44,666 nt of DNA, from assembly GCF_013376095.1 (NCBI RefSeq), contig NZ_JAAMFN010000035.1:1-44666 (forward strand), given 5' to 3'. The position numbers were made by a program, and so were the translations under genes. Origin of the DNA: Arthrobacter sp. SDTb3-6. Lineage in GTDB: Bacteria; Actinomycetota; Actinomycetes; Actinomycetales; Micrococcaceae. The notes under the pieces were generated by a model that did not search any database, was not told the DNA's origin, and saw only the letters and a program-made list of their open reading frames with translations. Shown piece after piece: positions 1 through 7,983 of the stretch (within the stretch, counting starts at the first letter, position 1; every line of letters starts with the position of its first letter).

Positions 1-2
1 AG

Positions 3-431
3 CATCTTGCCGTTCCCCTGGCTGTGGGCGGAGCCAGCCTGCTGGCCAGCGCCTACAGTCCCAACCCGGTCGTGGCCTTCATTTTCCTGACCCTTGCAGC
101 CGGCGGCATCTGGGGCGGGCTCGGCGTCTTTTGGACCCTGGCCGGAGAATTCCTGGCCGGCGCTGCGCGGGCAAAGGCCATCGCCCTCATCAACACCCTG
201 GCCCAAATGGGTGGGCTCATTGGCCCCTGGATGACCGGGGTGCTCAAGGATGCCACAGGGGGATTCGCCGTCCCCTTGACGGCACTTGCCGTCGCCTCGT
301 TCCTCGCCTCCGCGATCGCACTGCTGATGAACCGGCATTCGAAGATTGCATTGCGCACTCCCATGGTGCCCTCGAAGGGGTACTCCCCGACCCCTAGTTC
401 CGCATCTTCCCAGAAGGAGCCCACGGCATGA
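3..431 (+). CDS. MFS transporter, C-terminal part (partial)
   Basis: The reading frame is open from the left edge, so only the last ~142 residues of a secondary carrier are present. Three hydrophobic helices are visible. Between the first two lies a loop followed by a run reading ALINTLAQMGGLIGPWMTGVLKDATGG. That pattern is typical of the last transmembrane pair of anion:cation symporter (ACS) family MFS proteins, which import organic acids. The tail of about 35 residues is polar and likely cytoplasmic. The stop overlaps the next start in an ATGA, so the carrier and the RraA-type aldolase are translationally coupled and probably share a substrate route. The GTG at 24 is an internal codon. The substrate cannot be read from this fragment. 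Confidence 0.8.
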   Translation, partial: HLAVPLAVGGASLLASAYSPNPVVAFIFLTLAAGGIWGGLGVFWTLAGEFLAGAARAKAIALINTLAQMGGLIGPWMTGVLKDATGGFAVPLTALAVASFLASAIALLMNRHSKIALRTPMVPSKGYSPTPSSASSQKEPTA

Positions 432-1057
432 GCATCACCACCACCGGCACCAATATTTTTGACCGACTCGCCGAACTTGGCGCTGCCACCGTCTACGAGG
501 CCAACGGACAGCGCGACGCCGTCGACCCCACCATCAAGCCACTGGACCCTCGTTCACGCATTGCCGGTCGCGCCGTGACCGTGGAACTGGAGCCTGGCGA
601 CAACTGGTTCATTCATCTCGCACTCCTCGAAGCTGGCGAAGGCGACATTCTCGTCGTCGACGCCAAGGGTTACACGCAGGCCGGCCCTTGGGGCGACGTG
701 CTGACCCTGGCCGCCCAGGAACGCGGACTCGCAGGGCTGGTTATCGACGGCGCCGTCCGTGACAGCCAGGACATCATCACAGCAGGATTTCCTGTCTTCA
801 CCCGGGGCGTCTGCATACGAAAGACAACGAAGGTCCAGAAGGGACGGATCAACATCCCTGTTACTGTCGGCGGGGTCCTGATCAACCCCGGCGACGTATT
901 GGTCGGCGACGCCGATGGACTGGTCCGAATCCATGCAGACGACCTGGCCACTGCACTGGCCTCATCGGAGGCACGGCTGGCCAAGGAAGATGAAATGCGC
1001 GACGCCATCCGTGCCGGTGGGACGACCCTGGACCTGCTGGGACTGCCCCGCCCCTGA
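428..1057 (+). CDS. RraA-family aldolase (HMG/CHA aldolase-like)
   Basis: A 209-residue single-domain protein of the RraA / class II pyruvate aldolase family. Members split 4-hydroxy-4-methyl-2-oxoglutarate or 4-carboxy-4-hydroxy-2-oxoadipate into pyruvate plus a second oxo acid. Some are instead RNase E inhibitors, but these lack the metal-binding Asp. Here the metal and substrate motif is intact: G89-D90 and, about 20 residues later, R111-D112 in VIDGAVRD. This is the G-D-X20-R-D signature of active aldolases. The start overlaps the upstream carrier stop (ATGA), placing the enzyme in an operon with an organic acid transporter. The exact substrate is unknown. A second family member lies at 26745-27377. 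Confidence 0.85.
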   Translation: MSITTTGTNIFDRLAELGAATVYEANGQRDAVDPTIKPLDPRSRIAGRAVTVELEPGDNWFIHLALLEAGEGDILVVDAKGYTQAGPWGDVLTLAAQERGLAGLVIDGAVRDSQDIITAGFPVFTRGVCIRKTTKVQKGRINIPVTVGGVLINPGDVLVGDADGLVRIHADDLATALASSEARLAKEDEMRDAIRAGGTTLDLLGLPRP

Positions 1058-1220
1058 CCTGCCCACGCACCGCCTCGAGGGTCGAGGAAGGCCGAGGAAG
1101 ACCCCGCGAATATGGCGCCGGGTTGCTTCCCGTCGACGCCGGCCCCGCCCCGGCTGGCTGCAGGAGCGGCATGTCGCCGCAAGGAGCAGCGCTTGGGCGC
1201 TGAGCGCAAGCACCGGCGCC

Positions 1221-1289
1221 CGGCCGTCGGTCCCGCCCCGGCCGTCGGTCCCGCCTCGGCCGCCGGTCCCGCCCCGGCCGCCGGGGCCG
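1221..1289. repeat. 18-bp GC-rich tandem repeat, about 3.8 copies
   Basis: Units start at 1221, 1239, 1257 and 1275 with consensus CGGCCGTCGGTCCCGCCC. Copies 1 and 2 differ only at the last base, copy 3 changes T to C at position 7, and copy 4 is incomplete. Read on the minus strand the unit gives a six-residue repeat of the type GPTAGA. It lies inside the decayed minus-strand region, so it may be a low-complexity linker of a lost protein. Spacing and lack of spacers exclude a CRISPR array. Confidence 0.85.
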
Positions 1290-1399
1290 TGAGCGCCAAT
1301 CCGGCGTCGTGGACCTGGATGTCCGTTGCGCTCTCGCTCGGCGACTGTTCTTTTGGCGGCGGCACCCTTCGCCGCAGAGGGCGAACAGAACCTTCATGG

Positions 1400-1997
1400 T
1401 CGCGACGCCACCGCAGGCGTTGGCCGGGTCTTCGGGATCGCTGAGGGCCCAAAATTCCTTTGTCGGGGTTAGGCCGCGAGCCGCCGCTGCGTGCCCGGTG
1501 GCCAGGGCTGCTGTGGTGATGTCCATCCCCACGCCTCATCTGGCGCAGGCCGCACAGAATGCGCGCTAACGACTTTGCCGGCGTCACGCATGTCCTGCAC
1601 CCGGTCATCGGAGCCCTGAGCGGCCTGTTCCCTGTCACCGGACCCGCCCCCGACGTCGCGGGCGGCATGTTCTGCTACCCGAATTGATTGACGCCTGCTT
1701 CCCGGTCGACGGCCCGGTCCCCTGGCGCGGGCGGGCAATGTCTTCGTGTCCGCTATGCCATCGCAGGCGTCCGCCGGGTTGTTGAGGTCAAGTTCGACGT
1801 GGAGGTGGTTTTCGGCGTTGCCGCTGACCCGAATTTTCTCTTTTCCGCGTCTGGTCTGGACCACCCCCGCGTGCCCGAAGTCCATGGGCGTCTTGGTGAT
1901 ATCCAGTCCCATGCCATGCCGAGCGCTGGCAGCGCACGATGCGCGCCAGGCGCTCCGGCGGCGTCAAACATTTCCATCACCCGGTCGGCGGGGAGCC
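1400..1997 (-). repeat. Diverged tandem duplication, ~380-bp spacing
   Basis: Two segments, about 1400-1617 and 1750-1997, match along their length with an offset of 380 bp at one end and 350 bp at the other. Shared landmarks are GCAGGCGT (1413 and 1763), GTGAT-TCCA-CCC-A-GCC (from 1516 and 1896) and CACCCGGTC (1599 and 1979). On the minus strand both copies give similar peptides in shifted frames: DRV-DM-DA then MG(L/M)DIT, GHA and DP(x)NACxG(I/V)A. Frames are broken between the parts, so this looks like two decayed copies of one coding unit. I do not recognise the family. Confidence 0.55.
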
Positions 1998-2619
1998 CCG
2001 CCACTTGTCGCGCCCCTGAACTCGCGGCCAACAGTGAACTTGCGCGTCGACTGTCCCCGACCGGCCCGGCATACCACCGATGACGCAATCCGGCACCTCC
2101 ATGCAGGGGCCGCGAACGGCGTGCAGCCCGATACCGCCCGTGCCCGCGCTATCAACTGGTCCTGCTCCGGATCTGTCAGCGCCGACGTGCGCCGGGGCCG
2201 ATGCGTGCGCCGGGATTGGTGCCTACCTTGCCGGAATGGCAGCATGCACGCGGGGTATTCACCGAGTCGCACCGACGCCGGGACGGGGCCATCCAGTGCT
2301 GGACAGCAGTGAGGTTCCGAAGGCGCTGCCCAATCCGTGAGCGCATGATGCCGGAGTCGTGCCCAGATAGCCGACCGCCAGTTCTTTTCATCGGCGTAAT
2401 TCCGGAGCAGCCGACACCAAGGGTGCCCCGCCTGCTCCGCCGACATCCACGCCCCTGAAGCGGCCAATAGAGCGGCCAACTCGACATCCGTCCGCAAGTC
2501 CATCGTGACAGTATGGCGGCGAACGCGGGAAACCACTGTGGCGAGCTAAGAGCCCGGGTAGTCCTTCACATCCAATGCCTTATTCGCGGGCAGCCAATAG
2601 AGCCAATCGAACCGTCTGG

Positions 2620-2651
2620 TTTACATTATGAGTTTCATCTCATATTATGAG
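2620..2651. promoter_or_regulatory. Operator-like repeats before CoA-transferase
   Basis: The sequence holds TTTACATTATGAG (2620-2632) and a second ATTATGAG (2644-2651). The arms ATGAG and CTCAT alternate: ATGAG-N6-CTCAT at 2628-2643 and CTCAT-ATT-ATGAG at 2639-2651. It is an AT-rich island in GC-rich surroundings, about 170 bases before the CoA-transferase start. The first half strongly resembles the TTTACATTGTAA and CTACATTGTGAG sites before the ABC transporter at 7868-7952. An IclR-type regulator from 6087-7768 is the natural candidate binder. Confidence 0.5.
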
Positions 2652-2819
2652 TATCAATCTTGGCGCTCCCATATAAGGCACCATCGCGGCGACTTCATGG
2701 GGGGACCAACGACCGGTCAGTCCTTGCTGCCCCGCAGCGGGAATGGGCCGCTCCTCGCCGGGGCAACGCCGATGAATCTTCACGCGATACGCACACGTTT
2801 ACGTACAGAAAGCGAACCA

Positions 2820-4070
2820 ATGACACAGACACGCATCGCTCCGCTAGAAGGCGTCCGCGTCCTTGAGCTGGGAAACTACATTGCCGCACCCACGGCTGGT
2901 CGGATGCTCGCTGATTTCGGTGCGGAGGTCATTAAAGTGGAGCGGCCAGGGTCCGGTGATGAACTGCGAAACTGGCGCCTGCACAAGGGTGACACGTCCA
3001 TGTTGTACCGCACGATCAACCGCAATAAGAAGTCCGTGGTGCTCGATCTTCGCACCGAGGCCGGGAAGCGGGCCGCGCTCAGGCTGGCCGCGAAATCGGA
3101 CATCCTGTTGGAAAATTTTCGCCCGGGGACACTCGAAAAATGGGGACTGGGCCCGAACGCGCTCAATGAAGCCAACCCGGAACTGATCATCACCCGCATC
3201 TCCGCCTTTGGACAGACCGGTCCGCTGTCGGCGCGTCCGGGGTTTGCCGCCGTCGCCGAGGCCTATGGAGGGTTCCGCAACCTGGTGGGTGACCCGGACC
3301 GCCCGCCAGTCCGCGTGGGCGTATCAATCGGCGACTCCATCGCTGGGCTTTATGCCGCCTTCGGGTCCGTGATGAGCCTCTACCAAAGGAATGCCCGACG
3401 GCGGGATGCGGCCGGCACCGTGCCGCTGTCGGAGCGGATCATTGATGTCGCGCTCAATGAAGCCATGTTCTCCATGATGGAATCACTCATCCCGGACTAC
3501 CAGGCCTATGGCGTGGAAAGGCAGCGCGTCGGCGGCCGCATGGAAGGGATTGCCCCATCGAACGCTTATTTCTGCAGGGACGGCTCGAGCATCGTCGTGG
3601 CCGGCAACGGGGACTCCATCTTCCAGCGTTACATGGACACCATTGGGCGCCCTGATCTGGCAGCTGACCCGACACTGCAGAGCAATGCCGGCCGCTGGGC
3701 CCGACGCGAGGAACTTGACCACGCCATCGGTGCGTGGACCGCCGGCCTTGACTCCGCAGACGCGCTGGCTGCACTTGATGCCGCCGGTGTTCCTGCCGGG
3801 CCCATATTCACGGCGGCGGATATCAGCACGGACAGCCAATACGCTGCCCGGAACATGATCCAGAGATTTGACGTTTCCACCGGCGAGGAGATACTGACCG
3901 GTGTCGGGTTCCCCGGAATTGTTCCGGTCATCGGCGGCCAATCGCTGCCCATCCGCAGCCTGGGCCCCGATCTGGGGGAAAACACGGCAGAAATTCTCTC
4001 CGGACTCCTTGAAATGGACGACGAAGAGATCAATGCGGCATCGGGCCGCGAGGAGGCACTTCAGCCATGA
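2820..4070 (+). CDS. CaiB/BaiF (family III) CoA-transferase
   Basis: 416 residues, full length for the family. It should move CoA from a donor such as succinyl-CoA or acetyl-CoA to a carboxylic acid. The N-terminal half has the family run LEGVRVLELGNYIAAPTAGR and ADFGAEVIKVERPG. The catalytic Asp is D172 in VSIGDSIAGLYAA, matching Asp169 of formyl-CoA transferase. The frame is open back to 2628, but the added 64 residues are not family-like and cross the operator repeats, so the ATG at 2820 is preferred. The stop overlaps the next start (ATGA), tying it to an HMG-CoA-lyase-like enzyme. The pair suggests activation of a 3-hydroxy-acid followed by cleavage. Confidence 0.9.
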   Translation: MTQTRIAPLEGVRVLELGNYIAAPTAGRMLADFGAEVIKVERPGSGDELRNWRLHKGDTSMLYRTINRNKKSVVLDLRTEAGKRAALRLAAKSDILLENFRPGTLEKWGLGPNALNEANPELIITRISAFGQTGPLSARPGFAAVAEAYGGFRNLVGDPDRPPVRVGVSIGDSIAGLYAAFGSVMSLYQRNARRRDAAGTVPLSERIIDVALNEAMFSMMESLIPDYQAYGVERQRVGGRMEGIAPSNAYFCRDGSSIVVAGNGDSIFQRYMDTIGRPDLAADPTLQSNAGRWARREELDHAIGAWTAGLDSADALAALDAAGVPAGPIFTAADISTDSQYAARNMIQRFDVSTGEEILTGVGFPGIVPVIGGQSLPIRSLGPDLGENTAEILSGLLEMDDEEINAASGREEALQP

Positions 4071-5065
4071 ACCATCAGCCATTCGACTCCGCGGACACGG
4101 ACACGAGCCAGATTATTCTAAGGGATGTCACCCTGCGGGACGGCCTGCAGCTCACCGGCAAGCTGTTAACCACCGAACAGAAACTTCAGACCGTCCGGGA
4201 GCTGCTGCGACTGGGCGTGCCTGCCATTGAACTGGGCTCCATGGCCCGACCGGATCTCGTCCCCACCATGGCCAACACCTTGGAAGTGGTCCAGGCCCTC
4301 ACCCCCGGGGAACTGGAAAAGTGCTGGATCTGGGTGGCCACCCCCGGACACGTTGCCAAGGCTGCGGCTGCCGGTGCCCGAAATTTTCAGTACTGCCTCT
4401 CGGCATCAGACTCGCACAACAAGGCGAACATCGGCCGCACCACGGATGAAAGCCTTGCCGCGTTGCCGCAGGCGATGGAACATGCCAGGGCCGTTGGCGG
4501 GCAGGTGCAACTGTGCATTGCCACCGCGTTCACCTGTCCCTTTGAGGGAATGGTTCCCGAGGACCGGATCCTGGCCATCGCCAACGATCCACGCACGGAG
4601 GGCACCGCCGACATCGTGTTCTGCGACACGCTTGGCCAGGCGATCCCCGCCCAGGTCGCCGGCCTGGTTCGGCGCGTCCGCGAAGAGTCCCCGGCGCGGC
4701 GGATCGTCTATCACGGGCATGACACATGGGGACTCGGCGTCGCCAACACCATTGCAGCAATCAGGGCCGGTGCATCCATGGTGGACGGCGCCTTGGGCGG
4801 GCTGGGCGGCTGCCCCTTTGCGCCGGGCGCCAGCGGAAACACGTCCACCGAGGACATTCTGTTTGCAACCCGCCCCGGCTGGCTGACCACAGAGAGGTTC
4901 GCCGGATTGGTGGTTTTGTCCGAGAAGCTGCTCGCGGAATTAGGTGAACCCAACCGATCCAAGGCGGCACAGGGTGCCCGATCCAACGCGGCGGCCTTCG
5001 CATGGGTCATCCCGGCGGAGGATGCTTCATCTGACAACATGTCCTGCGGCATGGGAGGGAACTGA
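4067..5065 (+). CDS. HMG-CoA lyase-like enzyme (DRE-TIM family)
   Basis: 332 residues, a TIM-barrel carbon-carbon lyase. Residues matching the known active site of 3-hydroxy-3-methylglutaryl-CoA lyase are all present: R24-D25 in LRDGLQ, E55, the metal ligands H216 and H218 in HGHDT, the loop cysteine C249 in GGLGGCPFAPGASGN and N258. Such enzymes split HMG-CoA to acetyl-CoA and acetoacetate, or related 3-hydroxyacyl-CoAs. It overlaps the CoA-transferase gene by four bases and ends two bases before the dehydrogenase start. A glycine-rich C-terminal tail includes a second cysteine (NMSCGMGG). True HMG-CoA specificity is likely but not proven, since relatives act on other branched substrates. 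Confidence 0.88.
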   Translation: MNHQPFDSADTDTSQIILRDVTLRDGLQLTGKLLTTEQKLQTVRELLRLGVPAIELGSMARPDLVPTMANTLEVVQALTPGELEKCWIWVATPGHVAKAAAAGARNFQYCLSASDSHNKANIGRTTDESLAALPQAMEHARAVGGQVQLCIATAFTCPFEGMVPEDRILAIANDPRTEGTADIVFCDTLGQAIPAQVAGLVRRVREESPARRIVYHGHDTWGLGVANTIAAIRAGASMVDGALGGLGGCPFAPGASGNTSTEDILFATRPGWLTTERFAGLVVLSEKLLAELGEPNRSKAAQGARSNAAAFAWVIPAEDASSDNMSCGMGGN

Positions 5066-5067
5066 AT

Positions 5068-6057
5068 ATGGGCAACCGCTTCCTGGTCACTACCGCCATC
5101 CCGGATCCCGGACTGAAACTGCTCAGCGACGCCGGCCAGGTCACGGTGCTGCCCGAACCTCCCGACTACCCGACGCTTGCGGGTTTGTGTTCCTCGGGTG
5201 ATTTCGACGTCGTTCTCACCCAGCTGCGCGACGTGATTGACGCGCCGCTTTTGGCCCGTGCGCAGCTGCGGGGCGTGTCCAACTACGCGGTCGGGTACAA
5301 CAACATTGATGTTGCTGCTGCTGCCCGCTGTGGCATTCAGGTGGGCAACACCCCCGGTGTGCTGACGGATGCGACGGCGGACGTTGCCATGTTGCTCATC
5401 CTCGGCACCGCGCGCCGTGTGGTTGAATCCGACAATTTGGTCCGCACCGGCCAGTTCCGCGGCTGGGAACCCGAATTGCTTCTAGGACGGGATGTCTCCG
5501 GTGCTGTCCTGGGATTGGCCGGCTTTGGCCGGATCGCCCGTGCCACGGCCCGGCGTGCCCTCGGTTTCGGGATGGACGTGCTCTTCGCGCCGCGGCCTCC
5601 GGGGGATCGCCCGGTAGGCGAGGAGGAACTCGGCGAGTTTGCCGGCAAGATCCGGCAGGCGGGGTGGGATGAGCTTGTGGAACGCAGCGACTTCCTCTCC
5701 CTTCACGTGCCGCTGGTTGAGGAAACACGACACCTCGTGGATGCCCACGTGCTGCATCGAATGAAGCCCGGCGCGATCCTGATCAATACCGCCCGCGGGC
5801 CGATCGTCAACGAGGCGGACTTGGTGGATGCGCTGAGAGAGGGTGTCATCGCCGGTGCCGGGCTGGACGTATTTGAGGATGAACCGAGGCTGGCGTCCGG
5901 GCTGGCCGCGTTGCCGAACACTGTCCTGCTGCCTCATGTGGGAAGCGCCACCGTCGCTGTGCGCAGGGAGATGGCCCGACTGTGCGCCCTGAACGCCGTC
6001 GCCATGGCTGAAGGCCGCACGCTCCCGCATCCGGTGAATCTCCCCGCCTGGTCATGA
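5068..6057 (+). CDS. D-2-hydroxyacid dehydrogenase, NAD-binding
   Basis: 329 residues of the D-isomer 2-hydroxyacid dehydrogenase family (glyoxylate/hydroxypyruvate reductase type). It should interconvert a 2-oxo acid and its D-2-hydroxy acid with NAD(P). The Rossmann motif reads GLAGFGRIA, with Ala where the third Gly is usual. The catalytic triad is visible: Arg in NTARGPIVNEADL, Glu in GLDVFEDEP and His in LLPHVGSAT. Co-transcription with the CoA-transferase and lyase is very likely given the two-base gap. In context it may reduce an oxo acid product such as glyoxylate or pyruvate, or oxidise a hydroxy acid on entry. Confidence 0.88.
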   Translation: MGNRFLVTTAIPDPGLKLLSDAGQVTVLPEPPDYPTLAGLCSSGDFDVVLTQLRDVIDAPLLARAQLRGVSNYAVGYNNIDVAAAARCGIQVGNTPGVLTDATADVAMLLILGTARRVVESDNLVRTGQFRGWEPELLLGRDVSGAVLGLAGFGRIARATARRALGFGMDVLFAPRPPGDRPVGEEELGEFAGKIRQAGWDELVERSDFLSLHVPLVEETRHLVDAHVLHRMKPGAILINTARGPIVNEADLVDALREGVIAGAGLDVFEDEPRLASGLAALPNTVLLPHVGSATVAVRREMARLCALNAVAMAEGRTLPHPVNLPAWS

Positions 6058-6086
6058 TCATCGCTGGCCGATGCTCATGGTGGTCG

Positions 6087-6878
6087 TCACGCCTCGCCGG
6101 GGAACCTGCCGCTGATCAGCCTCGTCATGTTCTCGGCTGTTGCAAGCAGAGGTTCCACCCATGCCTGGCAGGTCTTCAGCGGCATACGCAGAGTGGGGCC
6201 ACTGACGGTCACCGCCCCCACCAACTCGGCCCTGGAGTCGAAAACCGGAGCCGAAAGACCGGAGGCTCCATCTTCACGCTCGCCCACTGTGATGGCATAT
6301 CCGTCGGTCCGGGTCTTTTTCACCGCAGAAACCAGATATTCCGAAGTAGTGATTGTCGCATCGGTGATCGACTCCAAGGGATCGCGTACGATGGCGTCCA
6401 TCAGCGGAGCATCCCAGGCCAGGAGGACACGGCCGGCAGAACCCGCGTGGAGCGGGAGGACCTTGCCAAGATGCATCTCCCGCCGAAGGGCATGGTGCGT
6501 TTCCGCCAGGGCGACACACATGCGCTCGCGCTGCTCGGTCTTGAAGAAGCAGGCAGTTTCGCCAGTGGCGTCCCTCAATTTCTTGAGCAAGGGACCGACT
6601 ATGTCCAGAACCTCCACACCGCGCGTGGCCGGGGCAGCCCAGTACGCCATGCGCATGCCAATGCGATAGGCATCCTCGTCCCGATCCAGGAAACCCTGGG
6701 ACGTCAAATTCGTGACAAGTCGCTGAACTGTGGAAGTGGGCAGGCCCGTGGACTCGCGAATATCGCCCAGCGACAACACCGGGCTCGAGAGCGAGAACGC
6801 GTCCAAGATCGAAGAGATCTTACCAAGGACAAGCAAGGCATTGCCGGTGGACTTCGTGGAATTCTCGGCGGCCGACAT
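6087..6878 (-). CDS. IclR-family transcriptional regulator
   Basis: 263 residues. An N-terminal winged helix-turn-helix (about 14-75, with LGDIRESTGLPTSTVQRLVTNL) is followed by an IclR effector domain with the family run ITVGEREDGASGLSAPVFDSRAELVGAV. IclR proteins usually bind small organic acids and palindromic operators. It is transcribed head-to-head with a close paralogue at 6977, and converges on the dehydrogenase gene. It is a likely regulator of the flanking CoA-transferase operon or transporter. Length and motifs are normal. Confidence 0.92.
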   Translation of the reverse strand: MSAAENSTKSTGNALLVLGKISSILDAFSLSSPVLSLGDIRESTGLPTSTVQRLVTNLTSQGFLDRDEDAYRIGMRMAYWAAPATRGVEVLDIVGPLLKKLRDATGETACFFKTEQRERMCVALAETHHALRREMHLGKVLPLHAGSAGRVLLAWDAPLMDAIVRDPLESITDATITTSEYLVSAVKKTRTDGYAITVGEREDGASGLSAPVFDSRAELVGAVTVSGPTLRMPLKTCQAWVEPLLATAENMTRLISGRFPGEA

Positions 6879-6976
6879 GGGACTGACGTTAGACTACGGC
6901 CGCGGCTCGGTCCAATCGCACCTCCGTATTGGCAGGGCGCAGTCATTGACGTCGGGCTCAAAGGTAGATTTGTAGC

Positions 6977-7768
6977 ATGGCCCTTATAGATGCGTCGCCG
7001 GTTCCCAACAAGCCACTGCTCGTGCTGGGGAAGATCACCGAGATCCTGGACGCCTTTTCCCTCTCCGAGCCCTCCCTTACCCTCGGTGACCTTCGGAGCC
7101 GGACTGGCCTTCCGACATCGACCCTTCAGCGCTTGGTCGCCAATTTGGTGGACCAGGGATTCCTGGACAGGGACGGGGAAGGCATCCGCGTCGGCATCAA
7201 AATGGCGTCATGGGCCGCGCCGGCAAAGAGAGGGGCCGACACCCTAAGCATCATTGCGCCGATTCTGAAGTCGCTCCGGGATGGTACGGGGGAGACAGCC
7301 TGCTATTTCCGGGAAGAACAGGGGCAGCGCGTTTGTGTCGCGATGGCCGAGACCAGGCATTTGTTGCGTCGGGAAATGCACGTGGGCAAGATACTGCCCC
7401 TGCATCTCGGATCCTCCGGAAGGGTGCTCATGGCATGGAATCCTGTCCTGGAGGCCCGGGTCCTGGAGCGTCCAATGCCCCTGGTCGGCGATGCGCCAGG
7501 CAGAACCACCGAACAACTGCAGCTGGCCATCAAGGAAACCCGGTCTTGCGGCTTCGCCATCACAGTGGGGGAGCGGGAGGACGGCGCGTCCGGGATTTCG
7601 GCTCCAGTTTTCGATGCCATGTCGGAAGTGCAAGGGGCACTGTCCATCCACGGCCCAACGTTGAGGATGCCCTGGGAACGTTGCCGCGAGTCCGTGGAAC
7701 TGCTGCTCAAGTCCGCAGAGGAAGCGACCCGTCTCATTGGTGGCCGGCTACCTGATCCGCGACGGTAG
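6977..7768 (+). CDS. IclR-family transcriptional regulator (paralogue)
   Basis: 263 residues, the same length as the divergent neighbour and clearly paralogous through the whole protein. Shared runs include SLGD/TLGD, TGLPTSTxQRLV, ETACxF, LRREMHxGK and ITVGEREDGASG. The N-terminal winged helix and C-terminal effector domain are both complete. The 98-bp gap between the two starts must hold both promoters, so cross-regulation is probable. It lies just before the amino acid ABC operon whose upstream region holds several TTACATTGTGA-like sites, making it the closest candidate controller. The keeping of two diverged copies suggests different effectors or targets. Confidence 0.92.
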   Translation: MALIDASPVPNKPLLVLGKITEILDAFSLSEPSLTLGDLRSRTGLPTSTLQRLVANLVDQGFLDRDGEGIRVGIKMASWAAPAKRGADTLSIIAPILKSLRDGTGETACYFREEQGQRVCVAMAETRHLLRREMHVGKILPLHLGSSGRVLMAWNPVLEARVLERPMPLVGDAPGRTTEQLQLAIKETRSCGFAITVGEREDGASGISAPVFDAMSEVQGALSIHGPTLRMPWERCRESVELLLKSAEEATRLIGGRLPDPRR

Positions 7769-7867
7769 CTGCTCACAGTGATCTAGGGCTGCCGGCTTTC
7801 AACCCTGTCCATCTTTCGATGGTCGTTGTCCCATTCGCACAGCCATTTCCAGTCCCATTTTCGTAAC

Positions 7868-7952
7868 CTACATTGTGAGATCGAATTTACATTGTAATTT
7901 TTCTTTGGTTCATGTAGCGTGAATCACAGTGAGCGGGGAATCACATTGTGAG
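7868..7952 (+). promoter_or_regulatory. Cluster of IclR-like operator sites
   Basis: Four related sites in an AT-rich stretch: CTACATTGTGAG (7868-7879), TTTACATTGTAA (7886-7897, containing the palindrome TTACA-T-TGTAA), TCACAGTGA (7924-7932) and TCACATTGTGAG (7941-7952, containing the palindrome TCACA-T-TGTGA). They lie between the second IclR gene and the transporter operon. The last site overlaps the GTG at 7948, which argues against that codon as the real start. The match with 2620-2632 suggests a shared regulator. Confidence 0.6.
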
Positions 7953-7983
7953 TCAAATGAGTAGTTCAGTTTCTAGGAGGGTC

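Larger units (their letters stand above)
1058..2819. other. Gene-poor stretch with decayed repeats
   Basis: No convincing intact gene is seen. Long open frames exist on both strands because of very high GC, but they lack family signatures, ribosome binding sites and consistent coding bias. The minus strand holds an 18-bp tandem repeat (1221-1289) and two diverged copies of a longer unit (about 1400-1617 and 1750-1997), both described separately. A further minus-strand frame from 2503 (start reading MDLRTDVELAALLAASGAW) might be the front of a lost gene, but I recognise no family. The last 200 bases carry AT-rich operator-like repeats and the leader of the CoA-transferase gene. Confidence 0.6.

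Noticed and set aside
1221-1289. Short CRISPR-like array
   Set aside because: The repeats are directly adjacent without spacers and no cas gene is near.
670-1668. 332-residue minus-strand frame over the RraA aldolase
   Set aside because: Low-complexity composition, no ribosome site, and the opposite strand encodes a well-conserved enzyme for half its length.
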